Positions 25,172 to 35,500 of a stretch of DNA of 64,000 nt are shown piece by piece; position 1 is the stretch's first letter, and every line of letters begins with the position of its first letter. The DNA is from Mycoplasmoides gallisepticum (GTDB taxonomy: Bacteria; Bacillota_I; Bacilli_A; Mycoplasmatales; Mycoplasmoidaceae). The notes beneath the pieces were generated by a model. The model saw only the letters and a list, made by a program, of their open reading frames with translations. It made no database searches and had not been told where the DNA came from. Where the stretch lies: the NCBI RefSeq assembly GCF_900476085.1, contig NZ_LS991952.1, positions 1 to 64,000 of the forward strand, in the 5' to 3' direction. The position numbers and the translations under genes were made by a program.

Positions 25172-26671
25172 ATGATGATGTCAAACTTTCAGTTAACTAA
25201 ACAGATTGAAGAAGTTAAAATTGCTAATGAACTAGATTATCTTAGTCTTGATTGGGATCAACCAGCAGTTTATTTTGTTGATAACTTTGGCGATTTTAAT
25301 AATATCTATAACTCTTATATTGGTAATGTAATTTATTACATGCGTCAAAAGACAGAAGCAGTATCATTACTAAGACCTAATTTTCGGATCCAAGTTAATA
25401 ACTTTTGTAATAACTTGCTTTATTTAAAGCAAACATTAGATAACACCTATGGGAAGATGTTTGCGAGTGAGAATTATCAGACCAAGCAAAAACAATATTT
25501 AGTTAAGAAATTTATTGATTACGTTAATGAGTTAAGCAATCGCTTAATCTATCATATTAATGATTTCATCTTTGAACTTAAGCAAAAGAAAAGACCTGTT
25601 GAAAGAAAACTCTCTGTTAGAACTGCGCAAGAGTATGAAGTGATTCTTAATCAAGAATCGGCTTCGATTATTGATTACTTCAAGAAGTTAGAAAACAATA
25701 TCTCAGATGATAGTTATCTAGATCCTAGTTGGTTAAAAAAGACTGAAGTTTCGATCAAGCAAAGAGAAGATAAGATTAAAGATTTCTTTAAGGTTTTACA
25801 CTTAAAAAACTTTGCGCGGGTTAAGTTGTCAAATATCTATAAAAAGATCGATAAGTTTAAGCAAAATTTGGAAACCGCGTTTTGAAATCTAGAAGTAAGT
25901 AAAGTTGAAATCCTAAATAAACCACACAAGATTAGACAAACCAACCCAATTAGACCTGACTTCGTTATTGATCTAAGAAACGTCACAAAATACTATTCTA
26001 ATGGTGTGACGACTACCAAGGTTTTAAAAAACGTTAATTTGCAAATTCCATGAGGGGAATTTGTTGTGATCTTGGGACCATCTGGTAGTGGGAAGACAAC
26101 CTTATTAAATATCATCTCAGGGATGGACCGAGCAAGTAGTGGTATCACTTTTGTTGCCAACAAAAATTTAATTGGGTTTTCTGATACCCAATTAACTAAG
26201 TTTAGGCAAGAAAATATCGGTTATATTTTCCAACAATATGGTTTGTTACCTAATTTAAACGTTAAAGAAAATATTGAAATAGGCGCGTTCTTGCAACGCG
26301 ATGCTTCTAAACGTAAAGATATTGATGAACTATTAAAAAACATCGGGATGTATGAACAACGTAATAAGTTGCCTACTGAACTTTCAGGGGGACAACAACA
26401 AAGAGTGTCGATTGCTCGAGCAATCGCCAAAAACCCGACTGTGATCTTTGGAGACGAACCTACTGGTGCATTAGATGGTGAGATGACTCAAGTTGTTTTA
26501 GAAGAGTTCGTGCAAATTAATAAGAAAAACAAAACAACATTAATTATTGTTACCCACAATCCATTAATTGCTGATATTGCCACAATGGTGATCAGAGTGG
26601 GTGATGGAACGATTAAATCAATAACCAGAAATGAGAACCCTAAATCAGTAAAAGAGATTCATTGGGGTTAA
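25172..26671 (+). CDS. ABC transporter ATP-binding protein with N-terminal extension
   Basis: 499 residues. The C-terminal 240 are a LolD/MacB-like ATPase: Walker A GPSGSGKT (302-309), Q-loop [10 protein letters not shown], signature LSGGQQQR, Walker [13 protein letters not shown], switch HNP. The first 250 residues are an extra, mostly helical, charged domain without recognisable motif, joined by a stretch with a TGA Trp at 25883. It follows the giant permease by 3 bp and so powers it. Three ATGs (25172, 25175, 25178) stand in a row; the first is used here. The extension is unusual for this family and may couple the ATPase to a cytoplasmic partner. Confidence 0.9.
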
Positions 26672-27003
26672 GTTAAGAGTGCTTATTAAAACTGGTAGAA
26701 CTAACTTTAAAATAATATTTTAAGAGCATATTTTCTTGTAAACTTATCTTTTTCAATAGTATTATTAACTTAAATAACTTACATTTAGAAGTTTGTAGGG
26801 TATTAAACCATATATTAAATAAATTTAAGGTTGTTAATAGATTATTTTCTTCTAATTACTTGTTTAGCTCAATATATATAATATAGGAACTAGTTAAGGT
26901 AAGAAATTGATCGATTAAGTCTAAATTTATCAAGATTAAAGTTAAGCGTTAGATTAAACCAAAAAAACTTTTAAATTAATAATACTTATAATCAAACAAT
27001 TAT
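26672..27003. other. Spacer before the broken lipoprotein gene
   Basis: 332 bp, AT-rich, without coding signs. Two perfect TATAAT boxes (26877-26882 and 26987-26992) could serve as -10 elements. The second ends 11 bp before the lipoprotein ATG. No terminator for the ABC operon is visible. Confidence 0.4.
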
Positions 27004-28111
27004 ATGAACTCTTTTAAGAAGAAAAAAACGATTGGAAAAATCTGTGGGGCACTTTTACATTTTCCATTCCAGCAATGTTTTTAAGTAGTTGTACTGGAAT
27101 TACTTTAACCAGACAAAACTTTGTAGATACTAGCGTATCTAACAACCGTCAACCAAACAATTCAAATCCATCTAGCAACCAAGGGACAACTAATACTAGT
27201 CAATCTAATAACCAAGATTCAACACATCCTAATTTATACGGGGTATTAAACCCTAGTGTTCTAGGTCGGCCTGATAATCAAAGTGATCTAACTCAACACG
27301 AAGATCAAAATCCACTTTCAGCAAGTAGACCAAATATTAATGGTGTAAGATCAGCTCAACCAAACCAAGGTGGGTCTAATAGTCAAAATCAAGGGAATAA
27401 TGGCAACACAAACAGTTTAATCCCAGATATTACTCAACCTGCTAGAGAACAAATACCTGCGCCTTTATATACAGTAAGAGTATCTAGTTACGAACTAACT
27501 AATACTGGTTTATTAGGTGCTGATAAATCAGAAGTAGTCATCGATATATTAGATAACAAGATTACATTAGGAAGTAAGATTCAAAACCACTTTAGTACTT
27601 CATTAGAAACATCTAAATTATTAGAGATCTTTGCTAAGAACGCTTCAACTTACAGTCCGAACTTCATCCTTACTGATAAAAAACCTTCAGACTGGCAAAC
27701 ATACACAAATACTAACTCGTTCTATGTAAGTAATGAACAAGAGCAAACAGAGCTGTAACGATCCTAAACTTTATTTTTAACAATATCGAATACACAAAGC
27801 TTAATAACCTAATTGCTGTTAATAGCTTAAAACCAACTGTTGTAACTAGAACTGATGCTACTGATCCTAATTTAGTACTATTCTCTTCACACGTTTCAAA
27901 CAATTCATTAATTAACAACAGTTTCTTACAGTTCAAGGTAGTGGCAAACAATAACAAACCGCCTTACACGTTAGACGAAAAAACTCGTTCAGTTACTTTT
28001 CATAACCTAACTTTAGAAAAACGAGTTTATTTAGACAAAAATAGATCTCCAGAAACAGTAAGAAACTGAATCGTTTTATTAGGTAAGTTTACTGTCCTCA
28101 ACGCCTTTTAA
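27004..28111 (+). pseudogene. Lipoprotein of unknown function, two frameshifts
   Basis: An intact version would encode about 368 residues. It starts MNSFKKKKTIGKICGAL, then (after restoring one T in the T-run near 27056) TFSIPAMFLSSC, a good lipobox. An Asn/Ser/Gln-rich spacer follows (for example TTNTSQSNNQDS), then a folded domain. A second frameshift near 27740 ends the frame at 27758, whereas the other frame continues with ANRAVTILNFIFNNIEY to TAA 28109-28111. No known domain recognised. Both breaks are single-base, one in a homopolymer, so phase variation, decay or assembly error are all possible. No long repeat tract of the kind used for vlhA switching is present. Confidence 0.7.
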
Positions 28112-28210
28112 TTAGTCTAAGATTGTTATTACCTTTTTCATCTAGGTCTTTATCTAACCTAGAATATCTCTAATATTAACGCACGTAATAGAAATTAAAA
28201 ATTAATATTA

Positions 28211-28216
28211 TATAAT
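28211..28216 (+). promoter_or_regulatory. Candidate -10 box for ispF-hpt
   Basis: Perfect TATAAT 15 bp before the ispF ATG, in a strongly AT-rich stretch. No good -35 element. Confidence 0.35.
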
Positions 28217-28231
28217 ATTTATTAATTACAT

Positions 28232-28699
28232 ATGAATATTAGAATTGGCCAAGGCTTTGATAGCCACAAACTTAAAACTAAAAAAAACAGCCGGGTTTTT
28301 TTAGGCGGGATCCCCGTGAGAACTGATCAACAATTGATTGCAAATTCAGATGGTGATGTAGTGCTTCATGCTTTAAGCGATGCTGTGCTAGGGTGTGGTT
28401 CTTTTGGTGATATCGGTATGTATTTTGATGAAAACGATCTATCTAACAAAGGATTGGATTCAAAAACAATCTTAAATTACTGCTTAAAGTTGATTAAAAA
28501 ACTTAAGCTGGAATTTGTTAATATCGATCTAACAATCTTTGCCCAAGATATTAGAATCGATCCAATCAGATTTGAAATCAAAAGTTCTTTAATGAAATTA
28601 ACAGGTTGTAACTCTGTTAATGTCAAAGCTAAAAGTTACGAAGAACCTAAAAACGAAATTGCGTGTTCATGTGTAGTTCTAATGAATACTAATAAGTAA
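28232..28699 (+). CDS. ispF: 2-C-methyl-D-erythritol 2,4-cyclodiphosphate synthase IspF
   Basis: Zinc enzyme of the MEP pathway that cyclises CDP-methylerythritol phosphate and releases CMP. The 155-residue protein is full length. Seen: the start IRIGQGFDSHKL with the metal ligands Asp and His (family D-x-H), LIANSDGDVVLHALSDAVLG with the second His, and GDIGMYF (family GDIGxxF). It lies 6 bp before hpt. Together with ispE in the same window it indicates an active plastid-type isoprenoid route, which many mycoplasmas have lost. Confidence 0.95.
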   Translation: MNIRIGQGFDSHKLKTKKNSRVFLGGIPVRTDQQLIANSDGDVVLHALSDAVLGCGSFGDIGMYFDENDLSNKGLDSKTILNYCLKLIKKLKLEFVNIDLTIFAQDIRIDPIRFEIKSSLMKLTGCNSVNVKAKSYEEPKNEIACSCVVLMNTNK

Positions 28700-28705
28700 A
28701 AGATT

Positions 28706-29251
28706 ATGTCTAAATTAAACTACACGATTGAAAAAATTCTAATAACTAACGAACAGATTAATGAAGCAGCGATTAAAGCTGCTAACTGAATTAATCAAAC
28801 TTATAAAGATGATGAGATCATTTTAGTGGGAATCTTAAAAGGATGTATTCCTTTTATTGGTAAGATCATTGATAAGATCGAATGCGAAATGATTTTAGAC
28901 TTTATGACCTTAAGTTCATTTAAGGGTGAAACCAAATCCCAAGGCACTCCCAAGATCGTTATGGACTTAGCTTATGACGTGATGGATAAGAACGTCTTAT
29001 TGGTCGAAGATATCATTGACAGTGGTAACACAATTAAGATCGTTTTAGACTTATTAAAACAAAGAGGTGCTAAATCAGTTAGATTATTAACCTTTTTAGA
29101 TAAACCTTCAGGTCGAGAAGTTGATGTTAAAGCAGACTATGTTTGCTTTGAAGTGCCACACGGCTTTTTAGTTGGTTTTGGTCTTGATTACAAAGACAAA
29201 TTAAGAAACTTACCTTATGTTGCGCATATGGTATCAAATGACAAAAAATAA
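28706..29251 (+). CDS. hpt: Hypoxanthine-guanine phosphoribosyltransferase
   Basis: Purine salvage: converts hypoxanthine or guanine plus PRPP to IMP or GMP. 181 residues, normal length. The PRPP loop reads VLLVEDIIDSGNT (about residues 97-109). The flexible-loop TLSSFKGETKSQG and the purine-contact tail YVCFEVPHGFLVGFGLDY are also present. One TGA Trp lies near residue 28. It sits between ispF and ftsH; hpt-ftsH adjacency is common in Firmicutes and mollicutes. Confidence 0.95.
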
Positions 29252-29262
29252 GATTTATAAAA

Positions 29263-29268
29263 TATAAT
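29263..29268 (+). promoter_or_regulatory. Candidate -10 box for ftsH
   Basis: Perfect TATAAT in the 25-bp hpt-ftsH gap, 8 bp before the ATG. If used, the ftsH transcript would be leaderless. Confidence 0.3.
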
Positions 29269-29276
29269 TATTTAAT

Positions 29277-31574
29277 ATGTCGAATACATCTAATTTTAAC
29301 GAGCGGGTAACAGAAAATGCCAAACCGCCCAAAAATGTTAAATCGATTATTTGAAAAACAATAGGAATTATCATCGTGATGGCAATCATCATTGGTTTAA
29401 TTCTTTTTTATGTTTTACCAAGAAATACGATTGCCAACATTTCAAATATTCAATACGTTGATGGGAATTTGGTGGCAACTGCTACGATTAATGGTAGAAG
29501 CGGACGATTTATCCTTGATCTTGAGAACTCAACTTACCAAACGAGTTACACATCTGGATTATCATTATCCATTAGTGTTTTTTTAAGAAACTTAAATAAT
29601 GCTAACGGTCAGTCTTTCTTTGTTTCATTAATTAGACCAGCTACTTCTTCAGCTAATGATGCAGTATTTAATATTGCCAATTTATCAATCAACCAAACTA
29701 GAGGGGTCGCCACTTTAGTTACTGAAGGTGGTTCATACAGTGCTGTATTAACTACCACTTTAACAGCGTTACCACTAACTGGACAAAAGTTCTTACCAGA
29801 AGGGTTTAACCTTGACACAGCGAATACTGATGCTTATCGTGCTGCTGGAGCAATTCCTGGAATTCAAAGATTATTAGCAGTAGGTAATGTTCAGTTACCA
29901 AATCAAAGTACTGCAATCTTAACTCAGTTCTTAACAAGCATTATTCCGTTCGTGATTCTGATTGTGATCTATATTGTGATCGCAAGAAGATTCAGCAGAA
30001 CAATGGGTGCTGGTGGTGCTATAGGTGAAGATGGTGAAAACGTCTTCACAATCGGAAAATCTCAAGCTAAGTTAGCTAAATCAACCTTTAAGTTTACAGA
30101 TGTTGCAGGGATTGAAGAAGAAAAGAGTGAACTAATTGAATTAGTTGACTACTTAAAACGCCCTGGAAAATACGTACAGATGGGTGCTAGAACGCCTAGA
30201 GGGGTAGTTTTATATGGACCTCCAGGAACAGGTAAAACGTTATTAGCTAAAGCAGTAGCTGGTGAAGCTGGTGTGCCATTCTTCCAAGTTGCTGGTTCAG
30301 CGTTTGAAGATATGTTAGTAGGGGTAGGGGCTAAGAGAGTTAGAAACCTATTTGCTAAAGCTAAAAAAGCTGCTCCTTGTATTATCTTTATTGACGAAAT
30401 TGACTCAGTTGGTTCTAAACGTGGGAAATATGAGATCTCTGCTGGTTCAGCTACCGACCAAACACTTAATCAGTTATTAGCTGAAATGGATGGGTTTAGT
30501 ACTAGAACTGGAATCATCGTGATGGCTGCTACTAACCGTTTAGATGTATTAGATGATGCTTTATTACGTCCTGGTCGATTTGACCGACATATTCAAGTTA
30601 ATCTTCCAGATATTAAAGAACGTGAAGCGATCTTAAAAATTCACTCAAGAAATAAGAATATCTCTTCTAAAGTAAATTTATTAGATATCGCTAGAAGAAC
30701 CCCAGGGTTTAGTGGTGCTCAACTTGAAAACGTCTTAAATGAAGCAACACTATTAGCTGTAAGAGCTGATCGTACAAGTATCTCATTAACTGATATTGAT
30801 GAAGCAATTGACCGTGTTATTGCTGGTCCTGCTAAAAAATCAAGAGTGATTAGTGATTTTGAAAAAAATCAGGTAGCACACCACGAAGCAGGTCACGCTT
30901 TAGTAGGATTACACCTAAAAGGAGCAGATGAAGTTCAAAAGATTACGATTATTCCTCGTGGTCAAGCCGGTGGTTATACTTTATCGACACCTAAAGATGC
31001 TGAACTAAACTTAAAGAAGAAATCAGACCTATTAAATATGATTGCTGGAGCTTTAGGTGGTAGAGCTTCAGAAGAACTGTTCTTTGGAAAAGACGCAATC
31101 TCAACAGGGGCATCTAACGACTTTTATAAAGCAACTAATATTGCTAAAACAATGGTAACCCAACTAGGGATGTCAGATTTAGGGATTACCCAATTCTTAC
31201 CTTCTGAAGGCGGTATTAACCCTAATGCGCGTTACTATTCAGAAAATACAGCGCAAAGAATTGATGAAGCAATCGCTAAGATCTTAGAAGAACAATACCA
31301 AGTTGCTTACAATATTATTAAAGACAACCAAAACGAACTAAAACTAATTGTTGAAGCATTACTAATTCAAGAAACGATCGTTAAGAACGATATTGACTAC
31401 ATTCACGAACACTTGAAATTGCCTGAAGCAATTATCAAATTAAAAGAAGAACAACTTAAAGAAAAAGCTGCAGCTGAAAAAGAGGAACAAGCCGAAAAAG
31501 CTAAATTAGACCACCAATCTGATTCTGCTCAACCTCAAGAAGAACCAACAGCAAGTACAGCTAGCTCTAATTAA
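29277..31574 (+). CDS. ftsH: ATP-dependent zinc metalloprotease FtsH
   Basis: Membrane-bound hexameric AAA+ protease that removes damaged or unassembled membrane proteins. The 765 residues comprise: TM1 at about 25-48, a long extracellular domain, TM2 at about 220-240 (IIPFVILIVIYIVIARR), the AAA domain with Walker A GPPGTGKT (314-321), Walker B IIFIDEID and the SRH region, then the M41 protease domain with zinc motif HEAGH (536-540). The C-terminal tail is Lys/Glu/Ala-rich and likely disordered. A strong terminator follows at once. Confidence 0.97.
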
Positions 31575-31602
31575 CAGATTAGTTAACTAATCTGTTTTTT
31601 TG
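31573..31602 (+). terminator. Terminator after ftsH
   Basis: Ten-bp perfect stem AACAGATTAG / CTAATCTGTT (31573-31582 with 31587-31596), 4-nt loop, followed by a T-run. It overlaps the last base pairs of ftsH. Confidence 0.9.
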
Positions 31603-31620
31603 TCTTCAATCACAATAAGA

Positions 31621-32243
31621 TGGAAAATCGCTCTGCTTTTATAAACCTATTAATTCGAATCATTGATAATTTCACTTATTCCGAACAGTTTCTTAATTTG
31701 ATCGATAAGAAAGGATCAAATGGGGATTTTGTTGATTCATTAATCCCATTTATTAATAAGATCTCACAATTTGCTAACCGTGAAGATAACCAAATTAGTT
31801 TTTATAATTCTTTAAAGATTATTGCTTTATATATTAAAGAAACGATCAAAACAACGCTGGGAGCAATCCTATATGATCTCACCCACCAAGCAGCACATTA
31901 TCTAGATCAAAATAAACTAAGTCGTAATCATCTAATTGAGAGTTTTTATCGAGCCTTATTAGATTGTAAAAACAAGTATCAATTGCGGATTGGGGCTAAA
32001 AGTTTTTATGATATCTTATACCCAGTACTTAAATACCTTTATTTAAATAATGATTTGTCAACTCAAGAGTTAATGGCAGAAAGCCAAAAAATTTTAGATG
32101 AAAATTTTAACAAATCATTATTATTAAAATCTAAAGTTGGTCGTGCTTCTTATCATGGCAAACGCTCAATTGGGATATATGATCCAGGAACGGTGTTTAT
32201 TTATATAATTCTTGAGGGAATAATTAAAATTTATGATCAGTAA
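31621..32243 (+). CDS. DhaL-like (dihydroxyacetone kinase ADP-binding subunit) protein, degenerate
   Basis: A 207-residue all-helical protein whose C-terminal part reads GRASYHGKRSIGIYDPGT, very close to the DhaL/Dak2 signature GRASYLGERSIGHQDPGA. The family metal and nucleotide motif GDxDHG, expected near residue 30, is replaced by KGSNGDF; the GGASGPL loop is absent, and GDKTMxD is GAKSFYD. The fold is therefore probably kept but the phosphotransfer site is likely dead. No DhaK or DegV/FakB gene is next to it. It overlaps the following membrane-protein gene by 11 bp, so the two are probably made together. Possible roles: a regulator or scaffold; this is inference. Confidence 0.65.
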
Positions 32244-33123
32244 GATTCTTAATCCAAAACTAAGAAGAATAGTTGTTATTACTGCTTGAATTTTAATGAT
32301 CATTCCGTTGATCGCTACTTATTTTTTTATCAACACTCCCGTAGTTTTATATAGTTTATATTTTAGTCTTTATCCGATTAGTTTAATCTTATATGTTGGT
32401 CATTACTATTTACATTTAAGATTAAGAAAAAAACTGAATGAGCAATACCAAGCAAAAGCAATCTTTGAAGGTTTAGAAAAAACTAAGAAACTAAAGATTA
32501 AGCGGGTTAATGATCAGTTTCTTAATAAAGAAACGATTAAACAGATTATTAAACTATCAGATGGTGAGGTCCAAAATTTAGATAAAAGATTTAGTCAACC
32601 TAACTTTTATCAAGAATATCAAGTTAATGATCATAATGATGAACTAAGAATTAGTTGTCTTGAGTTTTGTAAATCTAAGTATTCACTTAACTACCCTTAT
32701 AAATATGATTGTTATTATTGGTTCGAACTAAAAAATCTTTCAGATCAACCATTTGTGTTGCTTAATAAAAAAGAAGCGCAAAACCCAGGGTTTAGCAAAT
32801 ATTTAGTTAATGGATTAAAACCTAGTTTTCAAGATAAATTCGTTTTATACACGAATCAAGAAAACTTTGATCTAACGAAAGTGATTGATGATGAGATCTT
32901 AAATGATCTCTTATTTAAAAAACCAGATACGAATATTAATCTGGTTAATAAAAATAACAAAACGTTTTTATTATTAAGAATGAGTTTCAACATTTTTAAT
33001 CTTTATTATGGCTCAGATTACTTTGATGAAACAACCTATCACCAATTAGTTATCCAAAGAGTGGAAAACATCAAGCTGTTAATCGATTTATTTTATTCGC
33101 TACGCGAATGCATAAATGATTAA
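32233..33123 (+). CDS. Hypothetical membrane protein (two N-terminal helices)
   Basis: 296 residues, not recognised. Two adjacent transmembrane helices occupy about residues 12-33 and 37-57, followed by a charged cytoplasmic-type domain of about 240 residues rich in Lys, Asn, Asp and aromatic residues. One TGA Trp lies in helix 1. The ATG at 32233 overlaps the end of the DhaL-like gene by 11 bp, suggesting coupled synthesis and perhaps recruitment of the DhaL-like protein to the membrane. No catalytic motif seen. Confidence 0.75.
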
Positions 33124-33142
33124 TAAATAATTCATAATGCCT

Positions 33143-33148
33143 TATAAT
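33143..33148 (+). promoter_or_regulatory. Candidate -10 box for ptsH
   Basis: Perfect TATAAT 32 bp before ptsH, 20 bp after the previous stop. -35 element not obvious. Confidence 0.4.
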
Positions 33149-33180
33149 TATTAATAGTTAAATATTAAAAAATATCAAAT

Positions 33181-33447
33181 ATGAAAAGCTTTAAAGCAAC
33201 TATTATTGATCCATTTGGATTACACGTTAGAACAGCTACTGTTCTATCTTCTAAAATGGGTGGTTTTAAATCAAAAGTTACCCTTAAGATCGTTGGCGGT
33301 GCTACTGCTGATGTTAAATCAATTATTAATTTAATGTCTTTAGCTGTTAAGCAAAACACAGCTGTTGAATTCATTATCGAAGGTGAAGATGAAGAGAAAG
33401 CTTACGAAGAGCTTCAAAAAGCTTTAAAAGACAATAAATTAATTTAA
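33181..33447 (+). CDS. ptsH: Phosphocarrier protein HPr
   Basis: Carries phosphate from enzyme I to sugar-specific EII components of the PTS. 88 residues, full length. The active-site His15 lies in FGLHVRTA. The regulatory serine used by HPr kinase in Gram-positive relatives is present as Ser47 in DVKSIINLMSL. Monocistronic by appearance: its own -10 box upstream and a weak hairpin downstream. Confidence 0.97.
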   Translation: MKSFKATIIDPFGLHVRTATVLSSKMGGFKSKVTLKIVGGATADVKSIINLMSLAVKQNTAVEFIIEGEDEEKAYEELQKALKDNKLI

Positions 33448-33479
33448 TTAACTTTTAATATTTTATTTTATATATGTAG

Positions 33480-33506
33480 GATTGATTTAAAAAGGGTCAA
33501 TCTGTT
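33480..33506 (+). terminator. Weak hairpin between ptsH and tkt
   Basis: Six-bp stem GATTGA / TCAATC (33480-33485 with 33497-33502) followed by TGTTTT. It could be a weak terminator or attenuator directly before tkt. Confidence 0.35.
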
Positions 33507-33511
33507 TTAAT

Positions 33512-35500
33512 ATGAACATCCAACAACAAACCATAAACACAATTCGCGTTCTGGGAATTGAGATGATAAACAATGCCAAATCTGGACACCCTGGCATGGT
33601 TATGTCAGCAGCGCCAATGATGTATGCTTTGTTTCATGATCACTTAAACTATGATGTTAGCGATCCCAACTATCTTAATCGTGATCGGTTTATCTTAAGT
33701 GCAGGTCATGGTAGTGCTTTGTTATATGCCACAATGTATGTGGCTGGGTATAAGACATTAAGTACAAAGGATTTAAAGAATTTTAGAAAGTTTTCATCTA
33801 AAACACCAGGTCACCCTGAATCAACAATGTTAGCGGGTGTTGATTTTGGTACAGGGCCATTAGGTCAAGGTGCAGCAACATCTGTTGGTTTTGCGATTGC
33901 TGAAGCTAATTTAAGCGCTCGCTTTGATAAGATCATTAACCATTATACTTATTGTTTAATTGGTGATGGCGATCTGCAAGAAGGAGTGTGTCAAGAAGCT
34001 TTAGCAGTAGCTGGAAGATATAAGCTTAATAAATTAATCTGACTATATGATTCTAATGATGTGCAATTAGATGGTCGGGTAGAAAACTCAACAAATTTTG
34101 ATGTTGAGATGTTACTTAAATCTTATCGTTGAAACTACATCTTAATTAAAGATGGTAATGATTATCAAGCGATCTCAAATGCGATTGCTCAAGCAAAGAA
34201 ATCTGATAAACCAACTTTTATTGAAGTTAAAACTAAATTAGGTTTTGCTAGTTCAGTTGAGAATACAAACAAAGCTCACGGTTCACCTTTTAGTGATGAA
34301 GAGATTAAAAATATTAAGGCTAAGTTTGATTATAAGAACAAACCATTTACATTAAGCACTGAGGTTAAAAACCACTTCGAATCAGCGATCTCTCGTGGAC
34401 TTAAAGCAGCTGAAGAATTTAATCAACGGTTAGCTAAAGCTAAACCAGAATTAAAAGAAAAATTCATTACCCAAATAAAAGAAGAAAAGATTAACTTCCC
34501 TAAGAGTTTAATTAACGAATTTAATGTTGATCAGTACGATTCAACCCGTAATTTATTTGGGAAGGTGTTCAAAGAACTAACCAAGATTAATGACAATATC
34601 CTTGTTGTTAATTGTGATCTATCAAGCTCAACAAAAGTGGTCACGCACAATAATGCTAGATTTGATCACGGCCATTATCAAAACCAATTTGTTGATGTTG
34701 GTGTAAGAGAGTTCTTAGCAGGGTGTATTGTTAATGGGGTTGTGGCTCACAAAGGTTTAAAAGCTGTATCTTCAACGTTTATGGCTTTTAGTGATTACAA
34801 CAAACCCGCTCTAAGATTAGGCGCAATTAACAAGCTAAGTTCATTATACGTTTATTCGCACGACTCATTTAATGTTGGTGAAGATGGTCCAACTCACCAA
34901 CCAATTGAACAACTTTCAGCACTAAGACTGATCCCAGATGTTTTAGTTTATCGTCCAGCTAATTTTTACGAACTTTACATAGCGCTTAAAACTGCTTTTG
35001 ATAAGAAGAATCACAAACCAGTTGTCATATCAACTTCTAGAAGTGAGTTTGATCTAACTAAGGTTAATCCAAAAACATTTGATGAGGGCTATTATTACCT
35101 AAATAAAACTAAGAGCCCTAAACTAAGATTAATCGCAACTGGTTCAGATGCTGGTACGGCTTTAAAGTTAGCAAAAATCTTTAAACAAGAAGGGATTGAT
35201 ATCGATGTTATCTCTGTAGCTTCATTTAAGAAACTAAAAGAAAAACTAGCTGATCTTGAAGTTCTTAAAGAATTTAAGAAATACAAAAACATCGTGATTG
35301 AATCAGGTGTAAGTAATATCTGGTTTCAATTTGTTAGTTTAGTAATTGGGGTTAATGATTTTGGTTTATCAGGTAATCCAAATGAAGTGGCAACTTACTT
35401 CAGTATGGATCTAGAATCATTAGTAAAATCATTAGCATCAATCTTACATAAGAATTACACACAACAAAAGATCGAAGAATTAATCAAAAATGCTAATTAA
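33512..35500 (+). CDS. tkt: Transketolase
   Basis: Thiamine-diphosphate enzyme linking the pentose phosphate pathway with glycolysis; in mycoplasmas it makes ribose-5-phosphate without the oxidative branch. 662 residues, typical. The N-terminal NAKSGHPGMVMSAAPM, the ThDP/Mg motif GDGDLQEG (151-158) and the second-domain motif THDSFNVGEDGPTHQP (read as SHDS..) identify it clearly. Several Trp codons are TGA. The 3' end overlaps secA by 11 bp. Confidence 0.96.
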
